In this document: in pieces, positions 55,465 to 64,000 of the stretch
Layout: each line of letters starts with the position of its first letter
How positions within the stretch are numbered: position 1 is the first letter of the stretch
Assembly: GCA_016191245.1 (NCBI GenBank)
Contig: JACPOY010000002.1
Coordinates: 1-64,000, forward strand
Direction of reading: 5' to 3'
Length of the DNA stretch: 64,000 bases
From: Gammaproteobacteria bacterium
GTDB taxonomy: Bacteria > Pseudomonadota > Gammaproteobacteria > Berkiellales > Berkiellaceae
Position numbers and translations under genes: made by a program
The notes under the pieces: model-generated
Told to the model about the DNA's origin: nothing
The model's database searches: none
What the model saw: the letters and a program-made list of their open reading frames with translations, nothing else

Positions 55465-55722
55465 TTATGGTGCTGGGGGAGGAAAGGGATTTGGGCCTTG
55501 ATTGCTTGGTGAGACAATCATATATTGCACGATATTACCGCCGGCATCATTAATAGCTTGCGCAAATGCACCAGCATCCATTTGACCATTCATTAATCTA
55601 CCCACTAAATTTGCAACTTGTGCAGCAAGGCTAGAATTAGGAATATCAACTGATACAAAGACCATATTGAATCCATCGCCACCTGACACTTGCATGATGT
55701 CTTGTTGAGTTAAGGATTGCAT
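55465..55722 (-). CDS. Double-glycine leader precursor peptide (microcin/RiPP-like)
   Basis: An 85-residue peptide. Residues 1-15 (MQSLTQQDIMQVSGG) match the leader of class II bacteriocins and microcin V, with the Gly-Gly site used by C39 peptidase-ABC transporters. The remaining 70 residues are Ala/Val/Gly/Asn-rich without Cys, with a strand-like MVFVSVDI, an amphipathic helix (AAQVANLVGRLMNGQMDAGAFAQAI) and a Pro-rich end (NPFPPPAP). The ATG at 55722 has AGGAGG five bases upstream. It lies 14 bp after the FAD monooxygenase gene, which might modify it. No transporter or immunity gene is visible within 10 kb. Alternatively a Nif11-like or secreted signalling peptide. Confidence 0.72.
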   Translation of the reverse strand: MQSLTQQDIMQVSGGDGFNMVFVSVDIPNSSLAAQVANLVGRLMNGQMDAGAFAQAINDAGGNIVQYMIVSPSNQGPNPFPPPAP

Positions 55723-55736
55723 CAAAACCTCCTTTG

Positions 55737-56948
55737 TTAATTTAAACGCGTGCGAATAAAATTATCGAGTTCATCGAAAATATCAGTTTTTAAATATTCT
55801 TGCCAAAATTGCACATTAAACGGCCCATCTTGTTTAATCTTTTGGTTACGGGCTTCGATAGCCTGTGGCTCAATAGTTTGTACTTGACGTTGAATGATAA
55901 AATTGGAGAGCGTTTGCACTTCTTGGACGGTTTTAAATCTGAAAGTATCGTAAAATTGAATAATTTGATCGATGGGTAAAGATTCAAACGCGGCTAATAA
56001 TTTAGCAACAATCACGGCATCTTCTATACTCATTGCGCCGCCTTGCTGGAAGGTGGGGGCGCAAGCATGCGCTGCATCGCCGATGAAAAGAATATTTTTC
56101 ATCATTTTAGAATAGGTTTTCACTTCACGGACTGTTTCTAATTGATCGGGTATCAATTGGTTTGGATCAATGATTTGATCTAAGGCAAATTTTACATCTC
56201 TACCGATATGTTCAAAATGTGATTTCATAAACTGAATGGATTTCCTTTCTTCTTCAGAGATACCATTAGGCGGCGTTAACACGCCAGCATAACAATACAT
56301 TTGTGATTCACTGATTGGGAATAGCAAAATGAGAGTACCCGCTCCAAGAATATAGGTTGGATGTTCCAAAGTAGGCGATCTTTTTAATAAGAGACGCCAA
56401 TTGGTAATACCTAATGACAACGGAGGTTCTTCAACATCTTGATGTGAAAGTTTTCGTACGCAAGAGCGGATCCCATCGGCACCCACGACTAAATCATAGG
56501 TGTCTTCTGTGCCATCGCTTAAGGTAGCGACTATTTTATCTTTTGATTGTGATAATTTGATTAAAGTCGTTCCCATTTTGATTTTATTGTGGATATTTTT
56601 TGGGAAAAGATTTTCATGCAATGTCGCGCGGGATACGCCTAAAAAGGGGAAGCCTTTGGGGTGAAGCTTGTCAGTTGGTCTTGAGCCTAAAAACTGATTT
56701 CTATCATCGGTAAAGACAATCTCTTTGACTTGATAGGCTTTTTGACGAATGGAGTCGTCTAATTTTATTTGATGTAGTGCGCATAATGCATTCGCTGGCA
56801 GCGCAATTCCTGCCCCTAAAGGGTGAAATTGCTGCTGTCTTTCGATTATTGTATAAGTGACATTTTCAGGGCAATATTGTGAGAGCGCGTTAGCAAGCGT
56901 TAACCCAGCAACCCCACCACCTACTATGAGTACTTTACGTTTAGTCAT
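55737..56948 (-). CDS. FAD-dependent aromatic-type monooxygenase
   Basis: A 403-residue class A flavoprotein monooxygenase. KVLIVGGGVAGLTLANAL is the N-terminal dinucleotide fold, DLVVGADGIRSCVRK the DG motif, and GDAAHACAPTFQQGGAMSIEDAVIVAKLL the GD motif. The family hydroxylates aromatic compounds using NAD(P)H and O2. The start at 56948 is preferred over 56963 because AAGGG lies upstream and the Rossmann motif then begins near residue 5. It is co-directional with the double-glycine peptide gene 14 bp downstream and divergent from dadA. No ubiquinone genes surround it, so a specialised role, such as peptide modification, deserves testing. Confidence 0.88.
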   Translation of the reverse strand: MTKRKVLIVGGGVAGLTLANALSQYCPENVTYTIIERQQQFHPLGAGIALPANALCALHQIKLDDSIRQKAYQVKEIVFTDDRNQFLGSRPTDKLHPKGFPFLGVSRATLHENLFPKNIHNKIKMGTTLIKLSQSKDKIVATLSDGTEDTYDLVVGADGIRSCVRKLSHQDVEEPPLSLGITNWRLLLKRSPTLEHPTYILGAGTLILLFPISESQMYCYAGVLTPPNGISEEERKSIQFMKSHFEHIGRDVKFALDQIIDPNQLIPDQLETVREVKTYSKMMKNILFIGDAAHACAPTFQQGGAMSIEDAVIVAKLLAAFESLPIDQIIQFYDTFRFKTVQEVQTLSNFIIQRQVQTIEPQAIEARNQKIKQDGPFNVQFWQEYLKTDIFDELDNFIRTRLN

Positions 56949-57104
56949 GACTTTGCCCTTCATCCTTTTCTATTCACTATAGCCATTTTCAGCAGGTCCT
57001 GAAAGACTTATGATCGGATTATCTTAAGACAACTAACTACCATAAGTGTTCTTCTTGGTTACAAACAAGAGAATGATATACTTCAAGTTAATAAACTTGA
57101 TGGA

Positions 57105-58370
57105 ATGAGTAAAATGAAAATAACGATTATTGGCGCTGGGGTAATAGGCATCAGTACGGCCTTCTTCTTAAACCAGCAAGGCCATGAGATCACCATCATT
57201 GAAAGGGCAAGTGGACCCGGTCTTGAAACCAGCTTTGCCAATGGTGGTCTGTTAACCCCAAGTTTATCTGATCCTTGGAATTCACCAGGGATCTTTTGGA
57301 AAGTATTAAAATACCTCGGTCGCAGTGATACCCCATTTGTGATTAGAGCTAATGCGCTTGCTTCTTTAGGTAAGTGGGGGTTAGATTTTCTTCGTTATTC
57401 TTCCCAAGCACATTTTCAACAAAGTATTAAACGCAATGCCGTTTTAGGTATTTATAACAACCAGCTGATTGATGAAGTCGTTCGCAATATTCAGATAAAC
57501 TTTGAATATAACAATGCTGGTACCATGATGATTTTTCGTGATAAACCATCTTTTGAACAGGCTAAACAATTCTCAGAATCCTTAAATCAATTAGAGATAC
57601 CTTTTGAGCCTTTGAGCCAGATGGCAGCAATGGATAAAGAACCCGCATTAATGTCAATAAAAGAAAATATTCAAGGTGGTATTTTTTATCCAAAAGACGC
57701 CAGTGGTAATGCGCACTTGTTTACAAAAAATCTTGCTGAATATCTTAAACAAAAAGGCGTGAAATTTTTATATCAAAGCAAGGCAAAGCTTATCAAAAAT
57801 AAAAATGCTGTGTTCTTAACGGTGAATGATGAAAAATTTGAATCTGATTGCATTATTTTAGCAGCAGGCATTTATAGCGTTGGTTTGGCTAAAGAAATAG
57901 GGATTTCTTTACCGCTGCGTCCTTGTAAAGGCTATTCTCTTACTGTTTCACATGAAAATTGGGATATTGCACCAAAAATTCCGGTGCTTGATCATGCCTT
58001 ACATGCCGTTATTACTCCTTTAGGTAAATACATACGCGTTGCAGGCACTGCTGAATTTGCAGGGATGAATAAAAATTTAACGCAAGAAAGAGTGCAAAAT
58101 TTACATCATATTTTGCAAAAAGTTTATCCCAAAGGTTATCAACAAACAAAACCGCAAGATGTCACACCGTGGACAGGATTGCGTCCTACTTGCGTAGATG
58201 GTGTGCCATTGATAGGACCCACAAAGTTTAAGGATCTATTTTTAAATACGGGTCATGGTCATTTAGGTTGGACATTAAGTTTAGGATCAGGAAAATTATT
58301 GAGTGATTATATTTGTGGTACACCATCACCTATTTCCATTGCCGAATATCAGCTCACAAGATTTACCTAG
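57105..58370 (+). CDS. dadA: D-amino acid dehydrogenase
   Basis: A 421-residue FAD enzyme of the DadA type, oxidising D-amino acids (D-Ala) to keto acids with electrons passed to the respiratory chain. KITIIGAGVIGISTAFFLNQQGHEITIIERASGPGLETSFANGGLLTP is the family N-terminus, and C-terminal TPWTGLRPTCVDGVPLIGP and GHGHLGWTLSLGSGKLL complete the fold. Membrane-associated on the inner face. The ATG at 57105 and the one at 57114 are both possible. No alanine racemase (dadX) is adjacent. With the DAAO-like gene at 16.8 kb this suggests use of D-amino acids, for instance from peptidoglycan. Confidence 0.92.
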   Translation: MSKMKITIIGAGVIGISTAFFLNQQGHEITIIERASGPGLETSFANGGLLTPSLSDPWNSPGIFWKVLKYLGRSDTPFVIRANALASLGKWGLDFLRYSSQAHFQQSIKRNAVLGIYNNQLIDEVVRNIQINFEYNNAGTMMIFRDKPSFEQAKQFSESLNQLEIPFEPLSQMAAMDKEPALMSIKENIQGGIFYPKDASGNAHLFTKNLAEYLKQKGVKFLYQSKAKLIKNKNAVFLTVNDEKFESDCIILAAGIYSVGLAKEIGISLPLRPCKGYSLTVSHENWDIAPKIPVLDHALHAVITPLGKYIRVAGTAEFAGMNKNLTQERVQNLHHILQKVYPKGYQQTKPQDVTPWTGLRPTCVDGVPLIGPTKFKDLFLNTGHGHLGWTLSLGSGKLLSDYICGTPSPISIAEYQLTRFT

Positions 58371-58446
58371 CATCTTTATTCTTTGACCTATTAGCAATCC
58401 TAATTTGAACTATAGTTAGTAGACATGACTTTGATGGATACTAACT

Positions 58447-61287
58447 ATGATAGGTATGAATTTAAGACAATTAATCATCTCTGCTTCTGCTGAACATGCA
58501 TCCACCGCTGAAATTTTACAAGCCGTTAGAAAAAGAATGAAATCTCATCCTAAGGAAATCAATGAGAAAGGTTTATTGAATCTTACGGCATGTCATGCGG
58601 CTATTGTTGCCAATCAACCTAACATGTTGGAAATACTCGTACTTGAAGGCGAGGGAACGCTTGATGAAATTCATGATATCAAACCAGAGGACTTAGCCTG
58701 TGATCAACATATGGTGCAGACAATTGGTGAGCTCAGAAAGGAATTAATACGCAGATGTGAATCTCGCGTATTTCATTTACATGATTACATCCATATGTTG
58801 GCTAACCGGCCTGAATTAAAATTACAGATGAAGTCTTTAATAGCAAAACGTATTTCATTATATCCAAAAGAAGTGAATGAAAGAACGTATTGGGGGCGAA
58901 CAGCTTGTCATTGGGCGATGTATTATGGTTTGACAGACTTATTACCATTATTGTTAAAAGAAGGTAAAGCCGATCTTTCTTTACAAGATCTTGACGCAAA
59001 AACACCGATGGAAGTGATTAGTGTTTCAAAGGATGAAAGCAAATCCGCAGTTGTTAAAGTTACCGCCACACCATTTTCTAAAACTGACTATGTTGAATTG
59101 TTTTCTGAATATGAAGAAGAAAAGGCATCTACCGATTTATCAATCAATTATCTGAGTGATTCATTATCGAAATTAAAGTTGCACCATGTTGATCATGATG
59201 TGCAAGGATTTGTTGGTCGAGAAAAGTATGCCGAAGAGCCCCTTCAAGCGCCAAGTGAATCAAATCCAGTTAAGGTAAGAGAAAATAAAAGTAAAAAAGA
59301 AAAATTGTTGAGCTCTTTATCTCTTAGTGAGGAAATTAAAAAAGACAATGTAGATTTTATTCGTCAATTTTTAGAAGAAGGCAACGATCCCAATTCGCCG
59401 GTTACAATGCTGGGCATGCCGATGTTACATTATGCCTTCGTTCATGCCAAAAAAAGAGTGTTCAGGTTATTGCTCAAATCAGGGGCTAGTCTTGTTGGCT
59501 TTGCCGAAGTGCTTTCATATAGAAGCAAAAACAATCTTCGTTTTCTTACCGAAGTTCGCAATGAATTTATTAATGTCATTGATATAAGAGATATAAAAGG
59601 CGTGCAATGTCGTTTAAGCGAACTTGAGCAAGTTTTTCATAGTAAATTATTGTCTTTGGGCTTGACTGCCACGATGTCATCCTCACAGTTTACGCAAATT
59701 GCACCTGAAATAATAAAAAACATTGCTGATAATCATCATTTACCGCAGAATTTGGTACAAATCCTATATGAGATCTGTTCATGTTTGCATTCTAAAGAAA
59801 AGACCGAAGGAGCGAGACTATTTGATGCTAAACTACTTAGTCAAATGATAGTGGCTTTGCTGACAGAATATAAACCTTCACATATCGCCTTAGTATTGAA
59901 GGAACTTTGTGTACATTTCTCTCATCATCAACAATTAGTGGCTTATTTTTTACTGAAAGAAATGATGATGCAAGATGCATGCACACCTAAAGACGTTCAA
60001 AAATATTTTACAAGTTGTAGCGTACCTTTATTTTGTGAGTGTGTTGGGGGAGAAGAGTATACGGCGCTTAAAAGTCATTTATCAGAAATTATTACCGTTA
60101 AACAAAGCGAATCAATGCAACAATTACGTGCATATTATGCATTAGAGGAAATAGTCTCTAAGCATATTGTTTACAATCAAGATGCTTCATTTTTAGAACC
60201 CAAAAAAATGAAATCAGCTAAAGTATTAGCGAATGAATGTAGAGCTTTAACCTTACAATTTTATCATTTACTGAATGTTGATGAATTTGTGGATCAACAC
60301 TGGCAAAAGAGCAACAAAGAGACTAAAGCGCCAAATATTTGTCAACATCAGAGAATATTTGATCAAGGTAGTAATTTTATAAAGCATCAGATTTTAACTG
60401 CTGAGTCTAAAAAAGAACGATTAGCGGTATTAACGGTATGGATTGATACCATCACAGAATTATTAAAAGCGCCTTTACCAGATTATGATAGTGCGATGAT
60501 GATTTTTTGCAGTTTGAATCACTCAAGTATATTACGCCTCAAATCTACATTTGATGCATTGGATAAAGATACCAAAGCGGCTTTGAATGCGGCGGATCAA
60601 ACGCTATCGCCACTTAGAAATTTTGGTAATATGAGACAATTATTAAGAGAAAACCCGATGTCAATGCCGTTTTTTGGGTTATTCTTGCGGGATGTCACTT
60701 ATGCTTATGAAAACAAGAATTTGCTACAAAGAATGTTCATTTTAGGACCTATTTTAAAAGATATTATTCACTGTCAAAATAGATTAAAAACCATACATAT
60801 ACCTCTTAAAACAGATCTTCCATTTTATATTCGACATTTTGAAAAATGCGATGATGAAACCTTGCATCAGCTTTCACTTCGTGTTGCAGTGCCCCCTTTA
60901 ACTGAAAAAGATATGATTGATGTCGAGAAGTGTAAAAGCCTCCTTGGGATCTATATTGAGAAGGGAGCTTCTTTAATGATTGAATCAGCTGACAATATTA
61001 TAAAGGGACAAGATGCCTTTAAAGAACTGTTTTGTTGGTTAAGAGATAAGTGCCAGCAAGGCTTGATGGATTTCTCAAGTAGCCAAGAAATATTGCGCTT
61101 AGCTTACAAGACTATTTCTCCTTCTGAAGAATACAGGGCAAACCCTATATATTTTCTTGCACCTGCGCCAGCGGCTCAGTTTAATGCGCAATTTAATTAT
61201 TACAGGCGGGACAATCGTTCCTTTGTACAGAGCTCATCGTCTAGTTCGCAAGAGGATAGACTGCCACCACAAAATAGACATCATTAG
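58447..61287 (+). CDS. Ankyrin-repeat protein with RasGEF (CDC25-type) domain
   Basis: A 946-residue protein. The N-terminal region has degenerate ankyrin units (for example NLTACHAAIVANQPNMLEIL, GRTACHWAMYYGLTDLLPLLLKEG). A second region near 330-360 reads GMPMLHYAFVHAKKRVFRLLLKSGA. From about residue 593 to 815 a RasGEF catalytic domain is visible: VLANECRALTLQFYHLLNVDEF (structurally conserved region 1), QILTAESKKERLAVLTVWIDTITELL, then NHSSILRLKSTFDAL and NFGNMRQLLRENPMSMPFFGLFLRDVTYAYE (SCR2/3). This fold exchanges GDP/GTP on Ras-like GTPases, proteins with no bacterial counterpart, so host targeting is strongly implied. The C-terminus is Ser- and Gln-rich. Legionella LegG2 is a known RasGEF effector. 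Confidence 0.88.
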   Translation: MIGMNLRQLIISASAEHASTAEILQAVRKRMKSHPKEINEKGLLNLTACHAAIVANQPNMLEILVLEGEGTLDEIHDIKPEDLACDQHMVQTIGELRKELIRRCESRVFHLHDYIHMLANRPELKLQMKSLIAKRISLYPKEVNERTYWGRTACHWAMYYGLTDLLPLLLKEGKADLSLQDLDAKTPMEVISVSKDESKSAVVKVTATPFSKTDYVELFSEYEEEKASTDLSINYLSDSLSKLKLHHVDHDVQGFVGREKYAEEPLQAPSESNPVKVRENKSKKEKLLSSLSLSEEIKKDNVDFIRQFLEEGNDPNSPVTMLGMPMLHYAFVHAKKRVFRLLLKSGASLVGFAEVLSYRSKNNLRFLTEVRNEFINVIDIRDIKGVQCRLSELEQVFHSKLLSLGLTATMSSSQFTQIAPEIIKNIADNHHLPQNLVQILYEICSCLHSKEKTEGARLFDAKLLSQMIVALLTEYKPSHIALVLKELCVHFSHHQQLVAYFLLKEMMMQDACTPKDVQKYFTSCSVPLFCECVGGEEYTALKSHLSEIITVKQSESMQQLRAYYALEEIVSKHIVYNQDASFLEPKKMKSAKVLANECRALTLQFYHLLNVDEFVDQHWQKSNKETKAPNICQHQRIFDQGSNFIKHQILTAESKKERLAVLTVWIDTITELLKAPLPDYDSAMMIFCSLNHSSILRLKSTFDALDKDTKAALNAADQTLSPLRNFGNMRQLLRENPMSMPFFGLFLRDVTYAYENKNLLQRMFILGPILKDIIHCQNRLKTIHIPLKTDLPFYIRHFEKCDDETLHQLSLRVAVPPLTEKDMIDVEKCKSLLGIYIEKGASLMIESADNIIKGQDAFKELFCWLRDKCQQGLMDFSSSQEILRLAYKTISPSEEYRANPIYFLAPAPAAQFNAQFNYYRRDNRSFVQSSSSSSQEDRLPPQNRHH

Positions 61288-61431
61288 CAGCAAGATCTCA
61301 GCTCTGAAGTATTGGCAATCGCGAATTTTTAACTGCTTGAAATATTAAGCATTTCTAGCGCATGGAACTTTCTATATGTAGAATTTGTCTTATAAAATAG
61401 AGTGTTTGAAGCAATTTGTTTGTGAGGATTC

Positions 61432-63516
61432 ATGCCAGAATTTACCATGAATAAAGGGGCATTGGATAAAATTTACGATGAACTTCATGAAAGTTGTCGA
61501 TCTAAAAGCCCCAAATCTAATCTACTTGAACAGGCTTGTATTGCAATTGCTAATATCAAATCTGATACTAATTCAGATCAGGAAAATTTTTTGGCGCTCA
61601 AAAATTTATATACTGCTTGGAATAAAGATAAAAATTATTCTTTGGTGATGAACGATATCAATGAGGTGTTAAGTCATTTTTTGGATCTATCAGCATTACA
61701 AGAATCGCAAACATTACAAACAACTTCAATACCTACACCCATGCAGATTTCTTCTGATGACGTTGTCTCATCACCATTCAAAGAACTATATGGTGGGCTT
61801 CCTGATGCCGTACCGATTCCAGAATTCAAAGGTATTTTTGACTTTAAACCAACAGAAGCCGAATGGAATGGAGCTGAAGACTTTTTAAAAAACAAAAGCG
61901 ACGGCAGCAAATTTGAAAAGAAAAAGACGAAAGAAAAATATTCATTTTTAAAATCTGGTGGAGTTGTTTATGCCATTTCAAATAAGTCTTGCTTTGATTT
62001 TGATTTAAGAGGAGGAAATTTTGGTATTATTAAAAAAGGATTAAGAAGAGATGGAAAAGAAGTTGCCATCAAAATTGAGGATAGAACATTAAGGGATCCG
62101 AATAGTCATGCGTATCGTGCGGGACAATTGCTTGGTTTAATTATCTCGCAGTCCTTACGTGAAGATCCTGACATGAGCATTCAATTAATAGGTAAACCCA
62201 GAACAAAAACACCACATAAATTATACACGATCTTAGAATGGGCTGGAGATGATTTATCTTCTGTTATAAAAAAGGAACAAGAAGGCACGCTTAAAATATC
62301 TGAAACCCAACGAAGATTAATTGCCCTGCGTACATGTCTTGCTGTTCAAGCGGCAAATGATCTCGGTATTATACATGGTGATCTGAAACCAGAAAATATT
62401 ATGGTTACCATCAATGGTAATAATATTAGAATTCGATTAGTTGATATTGATTTATCAAAAATATTAACAGAGGGAAAAAAGGAATTAAAAGAGCCTATCG
62501 GTGGTACATTGTCCTATGTTGCTCCAGAATTATTTAATGAACAAATTTATTCCTTTGCTTCTGATAGTTATGCTTTGGGCATTATGTTTTTGCTCAATAT
62601 GAATTTAGGATATCAAGCAGGAAAAATTCCAGCTTCAGTAAAAAACAATTACCTTATATATGTTCAAAATCAATTTGATAAAGTAATGTGGAATCGAATT
62701 CCCGTTGAACTTGATCCTATTCAATATCTCAAAACCAATGGAATAGAAGTTGATAATATTAAGGATATTAAAATTATTGAAAGGATGTTAACCCAAAATC
62801 GGTGGGAAAGAGCATCTTTAAGCGAAATTATCCTATCCTATTGCGAGGAACTTTTAAAACAAAGTGATATTGCTGATGACTTATATAGCGAAATTCAAAA
62901 AATTCATGATGAATTTAAGATTAAAGCATCCAAAGAGCGAATTGAAAAAAATCTTAATAAACCTCAAAAAACTTCAACTCCTATGCAATCAAGAGTTGCA
63001 TTTTCTCTTCCCGAGGAGATTAAAGATTTATATTCTGGTATTCCTATCACACAAGAAGTTAATGTAAAAGAGTTGTTTGATAATTTGGCAGAAGAATACA
63101 GTAAAATGAGACTTGTCCATTCAATGGTTGGTTCTTGGATGCAAGAAAAAGTTAAGAGGGAAACAAAACAGTCAGATGTTTTTTCTACCAAATTACCCAC
63201 TCAACTACAAGATATCAAGGAAGCTCTGAAAATCATAGATCATGAGTCGATAACAATAAGTGAGCAAGCATTGTTAATGTACTTAAAGCTGTTGTCTATA
63301 CGCGATGAAATTGAAAGCATGAAGGAAAATAAAGATGTTGATCCAGTATTCATAAAATTGATATCTGAGAAAGCAGAAAAATTGAATACACTCTTTAATG
63401 GTGAATTAGAAAAATCCAGCAGCAAATTGACGACAGTGCAAAAAGAAAGCAAATTGGAGGAGTTAAACAATTCTTTAAGTAAAAGTAACCAAAAACGTCC
63501 AGAAAGCAAAATGTAA
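61432..63516 (+). CDS. Ser/Thr protein kinase with DFG replaced by DID
   Basis: A 694-residue protein with a eukaryote-type kinase domain in the middle (about residues 185-440). The Gly loop is RGGNFGIIKKG (near 194), the Lys motif is VAIKIE, the catalytic loop is IIHGDLKPEN (Asp about 317, HGD variant of HRD as in bud32/APH-like kinases), and the metal motif is DID (338-340) instead of DFG. PIGGTLSYVAPELF is the activation segment. N-terminal 160 residues are helical with an unrelated ELYGGLPDAVPIPEFKG; a related LYSGIPITQEVNVKEL occurs near 535, a repeated motif. C-terminal coiled coil. No signal peptide. ATG at 61432 with GAGGA upstream. Confidence 0.82.
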   Translation: MPEFTMNKGALDKIYDELHESCRSKSPKSNLLEQACIAIANIKSDTNSDQENFLALKNLYTAWNKDKNYSLVMNDINEVLSHFLDLSALQESQTLQTTSIPTPMQISSDDVVSSPFKELYGGLPDAVPIPEFKGIFDFKPTEAEWNGAEDFLKNKSDGSKFEKKKTKEKYSFLKSGGVVYAISNKSCFDFDLRGGNFGIIKKGLRRDGKEVAIKIEDRTLRDPNSHAYRAGQLLGLIISQSLREDPDMSIQLIGKPRTKTPHKLYTILEWAGDDLSSVIKKEQEGTLKISETQRRLIALRTCLAVQAANDLGIIHGDLKPENIMVTINGNNIRIRLVDIDLSKILTEGKKELKEPIGGTLSYVAPELFNEQIYSFASDSYALGIMFLLNMNLGYQAGKIPASVKNNYLIYVQNQFDKVMWNRIPVELDPIQYLKTNGIEVDNIKDIKIIERMLTQNRWERASLSEIILSYCEELLKQSDIADDLYSEIQKIHDEFKIKASKERIEKNLNKPQKTSTPMQSRVAFSLPEEIKDLYSGIPITQEVNVKELFDNLAEEYSKMRLVHSMVGSWMQEKVKRETKQSDVFSTKLPTQLQDIKEALKIIDHESITISEQALLMYLKLLSIRDEIESMKENKDVDPVFIKLISEKAEKLNTLFNGELEKSSSKLTTVQKESKLEELNNSLSKSNQKRPESKM

Positions 63517-63641
63517 TTAATATGTAAAAGTGTCAGTATGAGGCAGAGTAAACCGGGTAAACGTCAATAGAGAAGCTTGCTTGAAATCTAGTTTAATCGC
63601 GCTGCAACGAAGCGTAAGCGGCGATATGGCTTTTGAAGATC

Positions 63642-64000
63642 TTATTTACATTTCTTCAATTGAACCCCAATTTTGGATTGAGGTTCATTCTGTGATTTAT
63701 AAGAAAGAGGTGGCACAAATCTGTTACCTAATCTAGTTTCTACGTAATGTTTAAAACTTAGGTTTTTAATATTTTTTGCGTCCATTTTATGTTTAATGGA
63801 GCCATAGTCATTATCTAAAACTACGCCGTACAGGTCATGACAACAATAAGGATTTTTTATAATTTCCATTTTTTGAGGTAAGGATTTTAAAGAAGAGAAA
63901 TTTTTGCTTATTGATTGTAATGTATTATCGTATTGTTTGGCTGTTAAGTCTGCTAGAGAATAAGTAGTATTCCTGCTTGGATCATGAATATCATAGATTA
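63642..64000 (-). CDS. Unknown protein, C-terminal part (cut by right window edge)
   Basis: The minus-strand frame is open from the window end to the stop at 63642, about 119 residues; an ATG at 63869 is probably internal, since the upstream part (SLADLTAKQYDNTLQSISK) looks protein-like. CCHDLYGVVLDNDYG and RLGNRFVPPLSY are the only notable stretches. No family recognised. The neighbourhood suggests another effector-like protein. The 125-bp gap between 63517 and 63641 holds no gene. Confidence 0.55.
   Translation of the reverse strand, partial: IYDIHDPSRNTTYSLADLTAKQYDNTLQSISKNFSSLKSLPQKMEIIKNPYCCHDLYGVVLDNDYGSIKHKMDAKNIKNLSFKHYVETRLGNRFVPPLSYKSQNEPQSKIGVQLKKCK

Overview
The window is an AT-rich gammaproteobacterial chromosome segment. 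The housekeeping block mutS / recA-recX-alaS-lysC-csrA-tRNA-Ser is of the kind found in Legionella and Coxiella relatives. It is followed by many genes with eukaryote-like domains: ankyrin repeats, Ser/Thr kinases, RasGEF, a RhoGAP-like domain, and a CX5R phosphatase of the GKDR type. This mix points to an intracellular member of the order Legionellales. A 'Candidatus Berkiella'-type organism would fit, but that is inference and no species can be proven from the sequence alone. No secretion-system genes, rRNA, prophage or CRISPR array are visible.

Layout. 0-0.5 kb: 3' end of an IS4-type transposase and one copy of a ~113-bp repeat. 0.5-10.4 kb: adenine deaminase and mutS (minus strand), then recA, a stem-loop-rich spacer carrying an inverted copy of the same repeat, recX, alaS, lysC and csrA. 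10.4-10.9 kb: tRNA-Ser(GCU) and tRNA-Arg(ACG). 10.9-19.3 kb: membrane and beta-propeller proteins of unknown role, an intracellular PHB depolymerase, acetate kinase (apparently an AUU start), an enoyl-ACP reductase, a frameshifted and circularly permuted D-amino-acid-oxidase-like gene, and an MFS exporter. 19.3-39.4 kb: an accessory island with a serine hydrolase, an APH-like kinase, a Ser/Thr kinase split by a large insert, a RhoGAP-like protein, a secreted oligopeptidase B, an ankyrin protein, a protein joining a GT-A-like domain to an SF2 helicase, several small unknowns, a decayed gene and a CX5R phosphatase. Succinate-semialdehyde dehydrogenase lies inside it. 39.5-51 kb: a YeeE/YedE pair with an amine oxidase, a His-rich outer-membrane protein, CapA, Uup, a thiolase, UspA and a double-glycine micropeptide. 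51-64 kb: a second accessory stretch with an ankyrin/atypical-kinase protein, carbonic anhydrase, a methyltransferase, an ankyrin protein, a double-glycine precursor peptide directly downstream of an FAD monooxygenase, DadA, an ankyrin-RasGEF protein, another kinase, and an unknown gene cut by the right edge.

How the genes fit together. PhaZ, AckA and FabI suggest acyl/PHB turnover. The DAAO-like gene, DadA and the amine oxidase suggest amine and D-amino-acid catabolism. The kinases, GEF/GAP-like proteins, lipid-phosphatase and lipid-kinase-like proteins would together act on host small-GTPase and phosphoinositide signalling if they are delivered to a host cell. The most novel candidates are the double-glycine peptide/monooxygenase pair, the GT-A/SF2 fusion, the circularly permuted oxidase and the acetate kinase with a non-canonical start.
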